Counted from the first letter of the stretch, positions 24,043-33,357 are shown. The stretch: 64,000 nucleotides of DNA from JACRCG01 sp964524835 (GCA_964524835.1 CAZGEG010000013.1:58010-122009); one strand, 5' to 3'. The notes: a model not told the origin generated them from the sequence alone. Made by a program: numbers and translations.

Positions 24043-24855
24043 TCAGCTGCCGGAATAGACCCCCGGGCGCTTTTCCAGAAACGCACTGACCGCCTCGGCG
24101 TGGTCGTCGGTGTGGTGGGCCATCCCCTGAAAGCAGGCAGACAGGTCCAGAAAGTCCGGCAAGGTACCGCGCTGGGCATACTTGAGGAGCCGCTTGGTCA
24201 ACCGCACCGCCCGCGGCGGCTTGGAAGCGATCTGGTCGGCCAGCTCCAGCGTCCTCCCGAGCAGCAACTCCGGCTCCGCAACCTCCAGCACAATTCCGAG
24301 AGCCAATGCCTCCGGCGCCGAAACGAGCCGCCCGGTGAGGGTAAGTTCGGCAGCGCGCTGATATCCGACCAGGCGCTGCAGATACCAGGCGCCGCCATCG
24401 CCCGGTATTATGCCAAGATTGACAAAAGTCTCTCCCATGACCGCAGTAGTTGAAGCAAGCCGCAGGTCACACATGCAAGCAAGATCGAATCCGGCACCGA
24501 TTGCCGGCCCGTTGATCGCCGCCACCAGCGGAACTTCAGCAGCTTCCATTGCCAGCGGAATCCGCTGGATACCACGCCGGTACTGATCCTGGATCTGCTG
24601 AACCGACCCGCCGAATATTCCTCCTCTCTCACTCATTTCCCGCACGTTGCCGCCGGATGAGAAGGCGGACCCGGCACCGGTCAGAACAAGTACCGAGACT
24701 TCTTCGGCACGGTTAACCCAGGCAAGGGTATCCAGCAGGTCCTCTACAAGGGCGGTGCCGGTCAGGGCATTGCGCACGTCGTCACGCCCGAAAGTAACAA
24801 CAGCAATCCTTCCCCGTATTTCGAGAATCGAATCTTTTAGAACAGGTTTATCCAT
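24043..24855 (-). CDS. Enoyl-CoA hydratase/isomerase family protein
   Basis: This 270-residue crotonase-fold protein has the CoA loop GAGSAFSSGGNVREM and the oxyanion-hole segment INGPAIGAGFDLACMCDLRLAS. In place of the first hydratase Glu it has Asp124, and the second Glu is not kept (ETFVNLGIIPGDGG). This pattern fits the isomerase or mixed-function branch better than a classical hydratase. It stands alone on the minus strand, divergent from the Liv operon, and the operator at 24912-24934 lies just upstream, so it is probably co-regulated with the leucine unit. Substrate unknown. Confidence 0.82.
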   Translation of the reverse strand: MDKPVLKDSILEIRGRIAVVTFGRDDVRNALTGTALVEDLLDTLAWVNRAEEVSVLVLTGAGSAFSSGGNVREMSERGGIFGGSVQQIQDQYRRGIQRIPLAMEAAEVPLVAAINGPAIGAGFDLACMCDLRLASTTAVMGETFVNLGIIPGDGGAWYLQRLVGYQRAAELTLTGRLVSAPEALALGIVLEVAEPELLLGRTLELADQIASKPPRAVRLTKRLLKYAQRGTLPDFLDLSACFQGMAHHTDDHAEAVSAFLEKRPGVYSGS

Positions 24856-24903
24856 TACGGTTATCCCCCGCAGTCATATGGAAGTAGTGTTTGCAGCATA
24901 CAA

Positions 24904-24934
24904 AATGTACTGTTGACCTTACGTCCATGTCAAC
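24904..24934 (-). promoter_or_regulatory. Promoter of the crotonase gene with MerR-style operator
   Basis: On the minus strand TTGACA (24928-24933) and TACATT (24904-24909) are 18 bases apart. An inverted repeat with arms GTTGAC (24912-24917) and GTCAAC (24929-24934) lies across the spacer, with the core CCTTACGT shared with the liuA operator. A long spacer filled by a palindrome is the typical MerR-family arrangement. The site also lies upstream of the divergent Liv operon. Confidence 0.6.
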
Positions 24935-24972
24935 ACAAAATAAAACATATTTTTGTATCGCCAATATTTTGT

Positions 24973-25000
24973 TTGACAGGACATTGCAAACAGTGATATT
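24973..25000 (+). promoter_or_regulatory. Candidate promoter of the Liv operon
   Basis: TTGACA (24973-24978) is followed after 16 bases by GATATT (24995-25000). The leader up to the ATG at 25168 contains an inverted repeat GTAATAAC/GTTATTAC (25004-25033) and CCCTTACGTCAAGGG at about 25078, which shares CCTTACGT with the two operators nearby. Confidence 0.4.
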
Positions 25001-25167
25001 TCGGTAATAACAAGCCTGCAATAGCGTTATTACTCGACGGTAAATGCAGCGTTATTTACGGCCCAGCGACACTATCCCCTTACGTCAAGGGAAGAATTTA
25101 TGCAGCAGCAGAGACATGCACATTAAAATACCATCGTTTTAGAGAGCCACCACAAGGAGTTGTTTCG

Positions 25168-25944
25168 ATGGTTCAGCTTTCCTGCAGTGACATCCAGCTC
25201 AATTTCGGCGGCGTCCGCGCTCTTTCGGGCGTCTCCTTCGAAGTCCAACAGGGCGAGATCTTCGCCATCATCGGTCCGAACGGCGCCGGCAAATCCTCTA
25301 TGCTTAACTGCATCAGCGGCCTGTACCACCCGCAGCAGGGCACGGTACGCTATGAAGACCAGGACATTACCCGGCTCCCCCCGTATGGAAGGACCATGCG
25401 GGGAATCGCTCGGTCATTCCAGAACATTGCACTGTTCAAGGGAATGAGTGTCATAGACAACCTCATGATCGGTCGGCACCTGCACCAGCACGCCGGCCTG
25501 ATTACCGGCGGCCTGTACTATGGACCAGCCCAGGCGGAAGAGACCAGGCACCGCGAGTATTGCGAGGAAATCATCGAATTCCTCGAAATACAAGGCATTC
25601 GAAAATCGATCGTCGGCACGCTCGCATACGGCTTCCAAAAGCGGGTGGAGCTGGCGCGTGCGCTGGCGCTTGACCCGAAACTGCTCCTTCTGGATGAACC
25701 GATGGCGGGGATGAACCTTGAAGAAACTGAAGATATGGTCCGCTTTATTCTTGACACCAACGAAGCCCGGGGCATTACGATCATCATGATCGAACATGAT
25801 ATGGGTGTTGTCATGGATATTTCCAATTCCGTCTGTGTACTGGATTTCGGCAAAAAGATTGCCGGAGGTACTCCGGAACAGGTTCAGCAGGATCCGAACG
25901 TTATCAAGGCCTATCTTGGCGATGAAGATCTGGAGGGGCTCTAG
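25168..25944 (+). CDS. livG: Branched-chain ABC transporter ATPase (LivG type)
   Basis: The 258-residue ATPase has Walker A GPNGAGKSS, Q-loop SFQNIALF, Walker B LLLLDEPMAGM and the switch His in IMIEHDM. The ABC signature is AYGFQKRVELARAL, the degenerate form (no LSGGQ) usual in LivG proteins. AAGGAG precedes the ATG. It powers uptake with LivF through the LivH/LivM pore. The next gene begins directly after the stop codon, so the six following transport and ligase genes form one operon. Confidence 0.9.
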   Translation: MVQLSCSDIQLNFGGVRALSGVSFEVQQGEIFAIIGPNGAGKSSMLNCISGLYHPQQGTVRYEDQDITRLPPYGRTMRGIARSFQNIALFKGMSVIDNLMIGRHLHQHAGLITGGLYYGPAQAEETRHREYCEEIIEFLEIQGIRKSIVGTLAYGFQKRVELARALALDPKLLLLDEPMAGMNLEETEDMVRFILDTNEARGITIIMIEHDMGVVMDISNSVCVLDFGKKIAGGTPEQVQQDPNVIKAYLGDEDLEGL

Positions 25945-27852
25945 GTGCATATTGATCTTGACGACATGACATTTCCCAAACTGCTGCAGGCCCGGTCCGC
26001 GGCGCTCGGCCCAAAGAGAACGGCCCTCCGGAAAAAAGGGCTCGGCATCTGGCAGAACTGCAGCTGGCAGCAGTATCTTGACGAGGTCCGGACCCTAGCG
26101 CTTGGGCTTTACTCACTCGGCTTTACTCCCGGCGAAAAGCTGGCGATCATAGGAAACAACCGCCCGGAGTCACTTTTCGCCGAGATTGCTGCCCAGGCGG
26201 TCGGCGGCATCGCTCTTTCGCTGTACCAAGAATCAACCCCGCAGGAGGTGGCCGGAGCGATCGAGCAGTTCGACGTCAGCTTTGTCATCGCCGAGGGCCA
26301 GGAACAGGTAGACAAGCTGCTTGACCAGCGGGACCGTCTCCCCAACCTCCGCCGCATCATCTTTATCCAGAAGCGCGGGATGCGGAAATACCATGATGAA
26401 CTTCTTTCAAGCCTCGAAACTGTTCAGGAATCGGGCGCGGCACTCGGAAGTCGGCAACCGGAACTGTTCGAGGAATTGATTGCGGCGGGAAGAGGCGATG
26501 ATACCGCCATCATCTGCCTGACCTCGGGAACGACAGGGCACCCCAAGGGTGCTATGCTCTCCTACCGGAACCTGATCAGCATGAGCCTCGCCTTCAATGA
26601 AGCCGATCCAAAAAAATCGGAGGATGAATTCGTATCCCTCCTCCCGCTGGCCTGGTTCGGCGAACAGCTCATGTCGATTGCCGCCCCGCTTGTCGTCGGC
26701 TATACGGTCAACTTTCCAGAAAAACAGGAGACCGCAATGGCCGACCTGCGTGAAATCGGGCCGCATATCATGCTCTCCCCACCCAAGGTATGGGAATCAA
26801 TCGCAGCCTCCGTACGCGTCAGGATGATGGACTCGACCCCGTTCAAGAAATTCATGTTCGACACGTTCATGCCGGTCGGCGAGCGCTATGCCGACTGCCT
26901 GCTGGCGGGGACACCGCCGCCGCTCTCTCTGCAGATCGGGCGCTTCTGTGCCGAAATCCTCCTGTTCAGGGCGCTCAGGGATCGGCTCGGCCTTTCACAT
27001 GTCCGTTCGGCACTGACCGGTGGAGCCTCGCTAGGCAGCGGCGTATTCAGATTTTTCCATGCGATAGGAGTCAACCTCAAACAGCTCTACGGCCAGACTG
27101 AGATCGCCGGAATAACCTGCATGCATCGCAACGGCGGTGTTAAGGGGACGACTGTCGGACTGCCGCTGCCCGGCACCGAGATCAGGATTGACGAGAACGG
27201 CGAAATACTTTCGAGAAGTGCCGGAGTCTTCAAGGGATATTACGGCGAAGAGGAGGCAACCCGTCAGGCGATTACCGCTGATGGCTGGCTCAGATCTGGC
27301 GATACCGGCTTTCTGGATCCGCATGGTCATATCACGATATCAGACAGGGTCGGTGATGTGTTGACCCTGCCGGATGGATCCAAATTTTCTGCACAGCAGA
27401 TTGAAAACAACCTCCGTTTCTCGCCGTATATCGCAGAAGCGATCGTTATTGGCGGGAACGGGGTTCCGCTGGTTGCCCTTATCAGCATTTCCAGCCGTAT
27501 TGTGGGGAAATGGGCCGGGGACAACAAGTTGTCATATATGACCTTTGCCGACCTGACTTCCCGACCCGAAGTCAATGATCTGATAGCCGGAGAAATTGCC
27601 GTTGCGAATGCCGGCATGCCTGAACAGGCGAGGATTGCACGCTTTGCGATCATCTATAAGGAGTTGGATGCGGACGAGGGTGAACTGACCCGCACCGGCA
27701 AGGTGCGACGAAAAACGGTCGGCGTGATTTACAAAGAGATTATTGACGCCCTTAACGCAGGGATCGACGCAGTTCCGATCGACACCACGGTTGACTTTTC
27801 CGACGGTAAATCGGGGCACATCAAAACCACCGTCACCATCAGAACAACCTGA
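25945..27852 (+). CDS. Long-chain-type AMP-dependent acyl-CoA synthetase
   Basis: The 635-residue enzyme starts at a GTG directly after the livG stop, with GGAGGGG upstream. Its motifs are ICLTSGTTGHPKGAMLSYRN (P-loop), the linker-containing LKQLYGQTEIAGI and DGWLRSGDTGFLDPHGH, with a long insertion typical of long-chain ligases (FadD15/ACSL group). It makes acyl-CoA from free acid, ATP and CoA at the membrane. Its place inside a Liv transporter operon suggests the transporter imports an acid, possibly branched, fatty or aromatic, that is trapped as its CoA ester. The last residues (HIKTTVTIRTT) are a short extra tail. Confidence 0.88.
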   Translation: MHIDLDDMTFPKLLQARSAALGPKRTALRKKGLGIWQNCSWQQYLDEVRTLALGLYSLGFTPGEKLAIIGNNRPESLFAEIAAQAVGGIALSLYQESTPQEVAGAIEQFDVSFVIAEGQEQVDKLLDQRDRLPNLRRIIFIQKRGMRKYHDELLSSLETVQESGAALGSRQPELFEELIAAGRGDDTAIICLTSGTTGHPKGAMLSYRNLISMSLAFNEADPKKSEDEFVSLLPLAWFGEQLMSIAAPLVVGYTVNFPEKQETAMADLREIGPHIMLSPPKVWESIAASVRVRMMDSTPFKKFMFDTFMPVGERYADCLLAGTPPPLSLQIGRFCAEILLFRALRDRLGLSHVRSALTGGASLGSGVFRFFHAIGVNLKQLYGQTEIAGITCMHRNGGVKGTTVGLPLPGTEIRIDENGEILSRSAGVFKGYYGEEEATRQAITADGWLRSGDTGFLDPHGHITISDRVGDVLTLPDGSKFSAQQIENNLRFSPYIAEAIVIGGNGVPLVALISISSRIVGKWAGDNKLSYMTFADLTSRPEVNDLIAGEIAVANAGMPEQARIARFAIIYKELDADEGELTRTGKVRRKTVGVIYKEIIDALNAGIDAVPIDTTVDFSDGKSGHIKTTVTIRTT

Positions 27853-27866
27853 GCGGAGTAGCCACT

Positions 27867-28760
27867 ATGGATGTCACTTTTCTCCTGCAACTTCTAATCA
27901 ACGGACTCGTGGTCGGCAGTATTTATGCGCTGGTTGCGACCGGATTCGTCATCATCTACAAGGCCACCAGCGCTCTTAACCTGGCGCAGGGCGAGTTCCT
28001 GATGGTCGGAGCATACCTCTGCCTCAACCTGCTCTCCAAATACCAGATTCCCCTCTGGCAGGCGATCTTGATCACCTTCGCTTTCTCGGCGCTGCTCGGC
28101 GTAATAATTGAGCGAGTAATATTGCGCCCTCTAATAGGTTCCCACCTGATTTCAGTTATTATGGTTACTCTCGGTTTATCAAGCATCCTGAAGGCGCTTC
28201 TTCAGCTGGCTTACGGAACCGACACCATACCTTTCCCGGAGGTTTTTCCGAGTGCACCGGTGCAGATCGGACCGATTCCGGTTTCTCAGGGCTATCTGTA
28301 CGCCATCGGTTGCGTTACATTCCTGGTGACTCTACTTACCTTGTTTTTTAAATATTCTAAAACCGGCGTTGCTATGCGGGCTACAGCTTCGAGCCAGCAA
28401 GTCGCCCTCTCAATGGGGATCAGCGTTAAAAAAATGTTCGCCATATCCTGGGCCATATCCGCCATTGTTTCAGCTGTGGGGGGTATCCTGCTCGGCACGA
28501 TCCGGGGGGGAATCGATATGTCTCTTAGTTTCATGGGGCTTAAAGTCCTGCCGGTTGTCATCCTTGGCGGACTTGACAGCATTCTGGGAGCCATTGTAGG
28601 TGGAATAATAATCGGTGTACTTGAAAACCTATCCGGAGGTTACGTTGACCCACTGGTCGGCGGAGGTGCAAAAGAGGTGGCGCCATACATCGCCCTGATC
28701 CTGATTCTAATGTTCAAACCGTACGGTCTTTTCGGTAAAAAGAAGATCGAAAGGGTATAA
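27867..28760 (+). CDS. livH: Branched-chain ABC transporter permease (LivH type)
   Basis: This 297-residue inner-membrane protein has about eight transmembrane helices. The LivH family segments are LLINGLVVGSIYALVATGFVIIYK at the start, ALNLAQGEFLMVGAY, and a C-terminal LPVVILGGLDSILGAIVGGIIIGVLE with the EAA-like cytoplasmic loop between. It pairs with LivM to form the pore. GCGGAG precedes the ATG, and 14 bases separate it from the acyl-CoA synthetase. Confidence 0.9.
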   Translation: MDVTFLLQLLINGLVVGSIYALVATGFVIIYKATSALNLAQGEFLMVGAYLCLNLLSKYQIPLWQAILITFAFSALLGVIIERVILRPLIGSHLISVIMVTLGLSSILKALLQLAYGTDTIPFPEVFPSAPVQIGPIPVSQGYLYAIGCVTFLVTLLTLFFKYSKTGVAMRATASSQQVALSMGISVKKMFAISWAISAIVSAVGGILLGTIRGGIDMSLSFMGLKVLPVVILGGLDSILGAIVGGIIIGVLENLSGGYVDPLVGGGAKEVAPYIALILILMFKPYGLFGKKKIERV

Positions 28761-28790
28761 CCAGCTATATTTACTCCAAAGTGAGGCTCT

Positions 28791-29834
28791 ATGCGTTGCG
28801 GTGATTTCAAAACTTCATATTCAGCAGACATGACTATTTTTGAATCAAAGAGTGCCCGTGTAATGCTGGGATTATTTCTCTGCCTGCTCTTCACCCTCCC
28901 GCTCTATACCCCCGGATATGTGCTTGATATCGTTAACCGCATCGGTATCGCCGTAATAGGCGCAATAGGCCTCAATATCCTGACAGGATTCACCGGCCAG
29001 ATTTCACTCGGCAATGCCGCTTTCATGGCTATTGGTGCCTTCTCCTGCGGTTATCTCGGCACACGGTTTGGACTGCCGTTCTACGTTTGCATCCCTCTTG
29101 CAGGGCTTTTGACAGCTTTCTTAGGGATGTTTGTCGGCATACCCTCTTTACGTATCAAGGGACTCTATCTGGCGATGGCTACGCTGGCTGCTCATTTTAT
29201 TGTTGAATTTATTGTAGTTAAATGGGAATCGGTTACCGGCGGCGTAAACGGTCTCTCCATAGCGGCTCCGAAAATTGGCAGCTTTGCCTTTGACACTGAT
29301 GTCAGAATGTTCTTCCTGATTTTCATAATTGCAACAATGGCTGTGCTATTCGCAAAAAACCTGTTTCGCACCAAGGTTGGCAAGGCTTTTGTCGCTATCC
29401 GGGATCAAGCCATTTCAGCGGAGGTGATGGGTGTAAACATACTGAAATACAAACTACTCTCTTTCGGCATCAGCTCCTTTTATGTTGGAGTCGCCGGAGC
29501 GCTGGTGGCATATCATGCCAAAATCATTTCTCCCGAAACTTTTCCGGTCACAGTAGCCATCGACTATCTTGGCATGATCATTATCGGCGGGCTCGGCAGC
29601 ATTCTCGGATCAATCTACGGTGCTATTTTTATAACACTGCTTCCTGAACTGCTCAGACTGTTAACTTCAGCACTGGCCGGCCCTTTTCCTTTACTGGTTG
29701 CCAAGTTGGCTGCCATGAAAGAATTGGTTTTTGGTCTTTTTGTTGTCATCTTCATCCTATTTGAACCGGCAGGCATGGCGGCCCGCTGGCACAGCATCAA
29801 GAACTATTGGAAACTCTATCCTTTTTCACACTGA
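28791..29834 (+). CDS. livM: Branched-chain ABC transporter permease (LivM type)
   Basis: The 347-residue permease has about nine to ten transmembrane helices. The LivM signatures are GLNILTGFTGQISLGNAAFM near the start, SLRIKGLYLAMATLAAHF, GKAFVAIRDQAISAEVMGVN (coupling loop to the ATPases) and DYLGMIIIGGLGSILGSIYG. It forms the heterodimeric channel with LivH. An N-terminal 20-residue stretch before the first helix is a little long. GAGG precedes the ATG. Confidence 0.9.
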   Translation: MRCGDFKTSYSADMTIFESKSARVMLGLFLCLLFTLPLYTPGYVLDIVNRIGIAVIGAIGLNILTGFTGQISLGNAAFMAIGAFSCGYLGTRFGLPFYVCIPLAGLLTAFLGMFVGIPSLRIKGLYLAMATLAAHFIVEFIVVKWESVTGGVNGLSIAAPKIGSFAFDTDVRMFFLIFIIATMAVLFAKNLFRTKVGKAFVAIRDQAISAEVMGVNILKYKLLSFGISSFYVGVAGALVAYHAKIISPETFPVTVAIDYLGMIIIGGLGSILGSIYGAIFITLLPELLRLLTSALAGPFPLLVAKLAAMKELVFGLFVVIFILFEPAGMAARWHSIKNYWKLYPFSH

Positions 29835-29950
29835 TGTTTGATATCAGGAAAGGGGTGGTATCCGCGGAACTCACAGTGGCTTTATGACGTGTATGGATCA
29901 GGAAGTTACATTCGGATGGAGGCAGTACAAACAGAGAAAGGGAGGTAGGT

Positions 29951-31132
29951 ATGAAATTAGAAAGAATTCTGGCAACAGTGGCAGCAGTAGTGACCGTCGC
30001 ATCAACTTCGTTTGCGGCGGAGACGATCAAAGTCGGTGGTTTATGGGACCTGACCGGCGTCACGGCCGACGTCGGCAAACCATTTGCCGACGGTGTACAG
30101 GACGCGATCGCCTCGATCAACGCAAAGGGTGGAGTCAACGGCAAAAAGATTGAGCTCGTAAATGTCGACTATGCGTACAAAATCCCGCAGGCCAACGCCG
30201 CGTACAAAAAATTCGTCGAGTCGGACAAGGTTGTAATGATCAACGGATGGGGAACCGGCGACACGGAAGCGCTTAAGGACACCATCGCCAAGGACAAAAT
30301 TCCCTATTTTTCTGCTTCCTACTCCGGCCACCTGACCGATCCAGCCAAAACACCCTATAACTTTTTCGTTGGTGCCAGCTATTCTGATCAGATCCGCGGT
30401 TTTCTCGATTTTGTTAAAAAGAACTGGAAAGGGAAAGAAGCTGCAAAGGTCGCATTCATCTATCCCAACCACGGTTTCGGTAAAGCACCTATCGAAGCAG
30501 GCAGACAATACGCCAAGGAACTGGGTATCGATCTTGTACACGAAGAGATAATTCCAGCACCGGTTCAGGATGTAACCTCCAACCTCCTCAGCATGCAGAG
30601 AAAGAACCCTGATTACGCATATGTTCAGACAACCGTCGCCCCATGCGCCAATCTTCTCAAGGACGCGAAGAAACTCGGCATTAAAACGGTCTTCTTCCTT
30701 GGCAACTACGGCATGACCGAGGCACTCCCCAAGCTCGCCAAAGAGGCTGCTGAAGGCGTTTACGGCATGGCAACCCATGCAGCTTATGGTGAAAATGTAA
30801 AGGGCATGAAAGCACTGCTTGACTGGAACAAGAAGCACTCCCCGAAAGCAGAGCGGGATACGGTATATGTTCGCGGTTGGAGTTACGGTCTGGTTTGGGC
30901 CGAGGGGCTCAGGATAGCTGACAAGAACAAACAACTGAACGGGGAAGGTATCAAGAACGCTCTTGAAACCCTCAAGAACTTCGATACCGGCGGACTGGTC
31001 CCACCGATAACCTACACTGCTACCGACCACCGCCCAACCACCAAGACCACAATCTATGTTATCAAGGGTGGTAAAATGTCAAAAGTCCAGGACGTTGAAA
31101 CTGCCCGCAAGAAAGAATGGCTGGGGCTTTAA
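29951..31132 (+). CDS. Branched-chain-type ABC substrate-binding protein
   Basis: This 393-residue periplasmic protein has a signal peptide cut near SFA-AETI (residue 23). The type I peripheral-binding fold (Peripla_BP_6) shows IKVGGLWDLTGVTADVGKP, KGGVNGKKIELVNVDY and INGWGTGDTEAL. GGGAGG precedes the ATG. The binding-site region differs from classical LivJ/LivK (no YGATT-type motif that I can see), so the ligand need not be an amino acid; the acyl-CoA synthetase in the operon suggests a carboxylate. The 116 bases before it hold no gene. Confidence 0.88.
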   Translation: MKLERILATVAAVVTVASTSFAAETIKVGGLWDLTGVTADVGKPFADGVQDAIASINAKGGVNGKKIELVNVDYAYKIPQANAAYKKFVESDKVVMINGWGTGDTEALKDTIAKDKIPYFSASYSGHLTDPAKTPYNFFVGASYSDQIRGFLDFVKKNWKGKEAAKVAFIYPNHGFGKAPIEAGRQYAKELGIDLVHEEIIPAPVQDVTSNLLSMQRKNPDYAYVQTTVAPCANLLKDAKKLGIKTVFFLGNYGMTEALPKLAKEAAEGVYGMATHAAYGENVKGMKALLDWNKKHSPKAERDTVYVRGWSYGLVWAEGLRIADKNKQLNGEGIKNALETLKNFDTGGLVPPITYTATDHRPTTKTTIYVIKGGKMSKVQDVETARKKEWLGL

Positions 31133-31150
31133 GCATCTGCAAGTTTAATC

Positions 31151-31180
31151 AGGGGGGGTGATACCTTCGCCCCCTTCTTT
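31151..31180 (+). terminator. Hairpin after the binding-protein gene
   Basis: A run of seven G residues plus TG pairs with CGCCCCC, a short loop, followed by TTCTTTTC. It lies between the binding-protein gene and livF and could let part of the transcription stop there, so the binding protein is made in excess over the ATPase. Confidence 0.5.
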
Positions 31181-31201
31181 TCAATCACGAGGCTCGCCAC
31201 C

Positions 31202-31993
31202 ATGCTGACTATAAACAATGCAGAAGTTATCTACAACCGAGTCATCCTTGTCCTGAAAGGCCTGTCTCTGCATGTTCCCGAGGGGAGGATTGTAGCGCTT
31301 CTCGGTGCTAACGGAGCGGGAAAAAGCACGACGCTCAAAGCGATATCCGGACTGCTAAAATCCGAAGATGGCGAAGTATCGTCAGGTTCAATTGAGTTCA
31401 TGGGTGAGCGAATCAATAATATGGATCCGGAAGAGATCGTCAGAAAAGGTATATTTCAGGTAATGGAAGGTCGCCGGGTTTTCGAAGACCTCACCATTGA
31501 CGAGAACCTGATCGTCGGCGGCCATACCCGCACAGACGCCGCAGGTTTCAAGCGGGACAAGGACTTGGTCTATGATTATTTTCCCCGCCTTCGTGAACGA
31601 CGCAACCAGTTATCGGGGTTCCTGAGCGGAGGCGAGCAGCAGATGCTCGCCATCGGCAGGGCGCTTATGGCGAGGCCCAAATTGATGCTGCTCGATGAGC
31701 CGTCTCTCGGAATAGCACCACTGCTCGTGCAGGAGATTTTCCAGCTGATCAAGAAGATCAATGCCGAGGAGAAGACCACCATCCTGCTGGTAGAACAGAA
31801 CGCGAATATTGCCTTCAGCATCTGTGATCATGCCTATATCATGGAGGGGGGACGTGTCGCCATGAGCGGCACAACAGAGCAGATGAAGTCTAATGATGAC
31901 GTTAAGGAATTTTATCTGGGCATGGGCGAAGGGAAGGAAAAGAAGAGTTACCGCGAATTAAAAAGCTATAAACGCCGGAAACGCTGGCTGTAA
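31202..31993 (+). CDS. livF: Branched-chain ABC transporter ATPase (LivF type)
   Basis: This 263-residue ATPase has Walker A GANGAGKST, the signature LSGGEQQMLAIGRAL, Walker B LMLLDEPSLGI and the switch region LLVEQN, as in LivF. A basic C-terminal tail (KEKKSYRELKSYKRRKRW) extends beyond the usual LivF end by about 20 residues. It follows the substrate-binding gene after a 69-base gap with a hairpin. It works with LivG. Confidence 0.9.
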   Translation: MLTINNAEVIYNRVILVLKGLSLHVPEGRIVALLGANGAGKSTTLKAISGLLKSEDGEVSSGSIEFMGERINNMDPEEIVRKGIFQVMEGRRVFEDLTIDENLIVGGHTRTDAAGFKRDKDLVYDYFPRLRERRNQLSGFLSGGEQQMLAIGRALMARPKLMLLDEPSLGIAPLLVQEIFQLIKKINAEEKTTILLVEQNANIAFSICDHAYIMEGGRVAMSGTTEQMKSNDDVKEFYLGMGEGKEKKSYRELKSYKRRKRWL

Positions 31994-32025
31994 TACAACG
32001 ATTTACTTTATTGAAGGAGCCTACC

Positions 32026-32829
32026 ATGGGAATCAGGGATATTCTGGTGCATCTCGACAATTCAGCCGCCTCTGCATCACGGCTTGATATTGCCATCGCG
32101 TTTGCCCGCAAACATGGCGCACGCCTTAGAGGGCTGTACCTGATCACCCATTCATTCTATGAACCCCGTTCGCTCAAAGAAAATAAAGACAGTGAAAAAG
32201 CTGAGCAACTGTTCGAAGCAAAAACCTCGGATGCTGGTATTACCTCTGAGTGGGTGTTTCATGATTGCTCAGTCATGGGATCAAATGTAAGCGATTTGGT
32301 CACGATGCACGCATATTATACTGACCTTGTCGTACTTGGACAGGCGGACATCTCGGCACCTGCCATCAACATACCGACTGATCTGGTTGAACGTGTCGTC
32401 TTATCCTGCGGCAGGCCGGTTCTGGTCGTCCCCTATTCCGGAATATTTCTCACCGCCGGCGACAGAGTCATGATCGCATGGAAGGCAGGACGTGAATCAA
32501 TCCGGGCCGTCAATGACTCTCTGTCACACTTGCAAAAAGCGCATTCAGTTGTTATTGTAGCCGGCAAGACGACGAGAGAAAATGGTGATCCCTCTTTAGA
32601 TGCGGTCAGAAACTTCCTGCTCACTCACGACATTAATGTCGGAATTGAGACAATCAACTCCGGAAACTTTCCTATCGGCGACATGCTTTTGAACACTGCC
32701 TGTGAAAAGAAGATCGACCTGCTCGTAATGGGCGTTTTTGCCCCGAATCGCCGCGGGAATCTTGAGATGAGCCCGGTTGCGCGTCATGTACTCAAACACC
32801 TCACGACGCCGGTATTAATGTCACATTAA
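32026..32829 (+). CDS. Universal stress protein, two-domain
   Basis: This 267-residue protein has two UspA-like halves. The first starts IRDILVHLDNS and the second starts DRVMIAWKAGRESIRAVNDS (about residue 148). The ending (APNRRGNLEMSPVARHVLKHLTTPVLMSH) resembles the nucleotide-binding G-x2-G-x9-G(S/T) motif only loosely. GAAGGAG precedes the ATG at 32026; an ATG-less extension of five codons was rejected. In this operon it may tie transport or acyl metabolism to energy state; this is inference. Confidence 0.82.
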   Translation: MGIRDILVHLDNSAASASRLDIAIAFARKHGARLRGLYLITHSFYEPRSLKENKDSEKAEQLFEAKTSDAGITSEWVFHDCSVMGSNVSDLVTMHAYYTDLVVLGQADISAPAINIPTDLVERVVLSCGRPVLVVPYSGIFLTAGDRVMIAWKAGRESIRAVNDSLSHLQKAHSVVIVAGKTTRENGDPSLDAVRNFLLTHDINVGIETINSGNFPIGDMLLNTACEKKIDLLVMGVFAPNRRGNLEMSPVARHVLKHLTTPVLMSH

Positions 32830-32878
32830 CAGCGGCACTCTCGAATCACATACTTCGCGGACTGAATCAGGGATTGCT

Positions 32879-33283
32879 ATGAATTCATCACACGAAAATG
32901 AAGAGCTGATTTCAATTGGTGACCTGGCCAAAAGCCTGAACCTGACCACCCGGACATTGCGCTACTGGGAGGAAGCCGGAATAATTGAGGCTGCCCCCCG
33001 TTCAGACGGGAGCAACCGTTTCTACACTCAGGATATAGCCAAGAGGGTCAGGTTCATTATCAGGCTCAAGGAACTTGGCCTTACAATTCAGGAACTCCAG
33101 GATCTCTACACCGCATACGGTGAGGCAAAAAGAACCGACCGGATGATTCCGGCACTCGTGCAGGTTTTGGACCGGCACATCAATCTTGTAGATGAAAAAA
33201 TGGCGCGCATGGCTTCACTGAGAAAAGAAATTGTTGAATATCGCCAACGCATGTCTACGAAATTGAATGCGCTTGCACGATAA
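32879..33283 (+). CDS. MerR-family regulator, LiuR-like
   Basis: The 134-residue protein has an N-terminal MerR helix-turn-helix (ISIGDLAKSLNLTTRTLRYWEEAGII, about 11-36), the wing (RSDGSNRFYTQDIAKRVRFI) and a C-terminal dimerisation coiled coil (about 85-130). It contains no cysteine, so it is not a metal sensor of the MerR/ZntR type and more likely binds an organic effector. MerR-type LiuR proteins control branched-chain amino acid breakdown in other proteobacteria. Palindromes at 23779-23800 and 24912-24934 are its likely targets. AGGGA precedes the ATG. It ends the Liv operon. Confidence 0.8.
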   Translation: MNSSHENEELISIGDLAKSLNLTTRTLRYWEEAGIIEAAPRSDGSNRFYTQDIAKRVRFIIRLKELGLTIQELQDLYTAYGEAKRTDRMIPALVQVLDRHINLVDEKMARMASLRKEIVEYRQRMSTKLNALAR

Positions 33284-33357
33284 CGGCAGGTGGTGCCAAC
33301 AGGAGAGAATTAAACTGTTATGCGGATATTCCGGCATTCTGTACATTAAATACAAAC

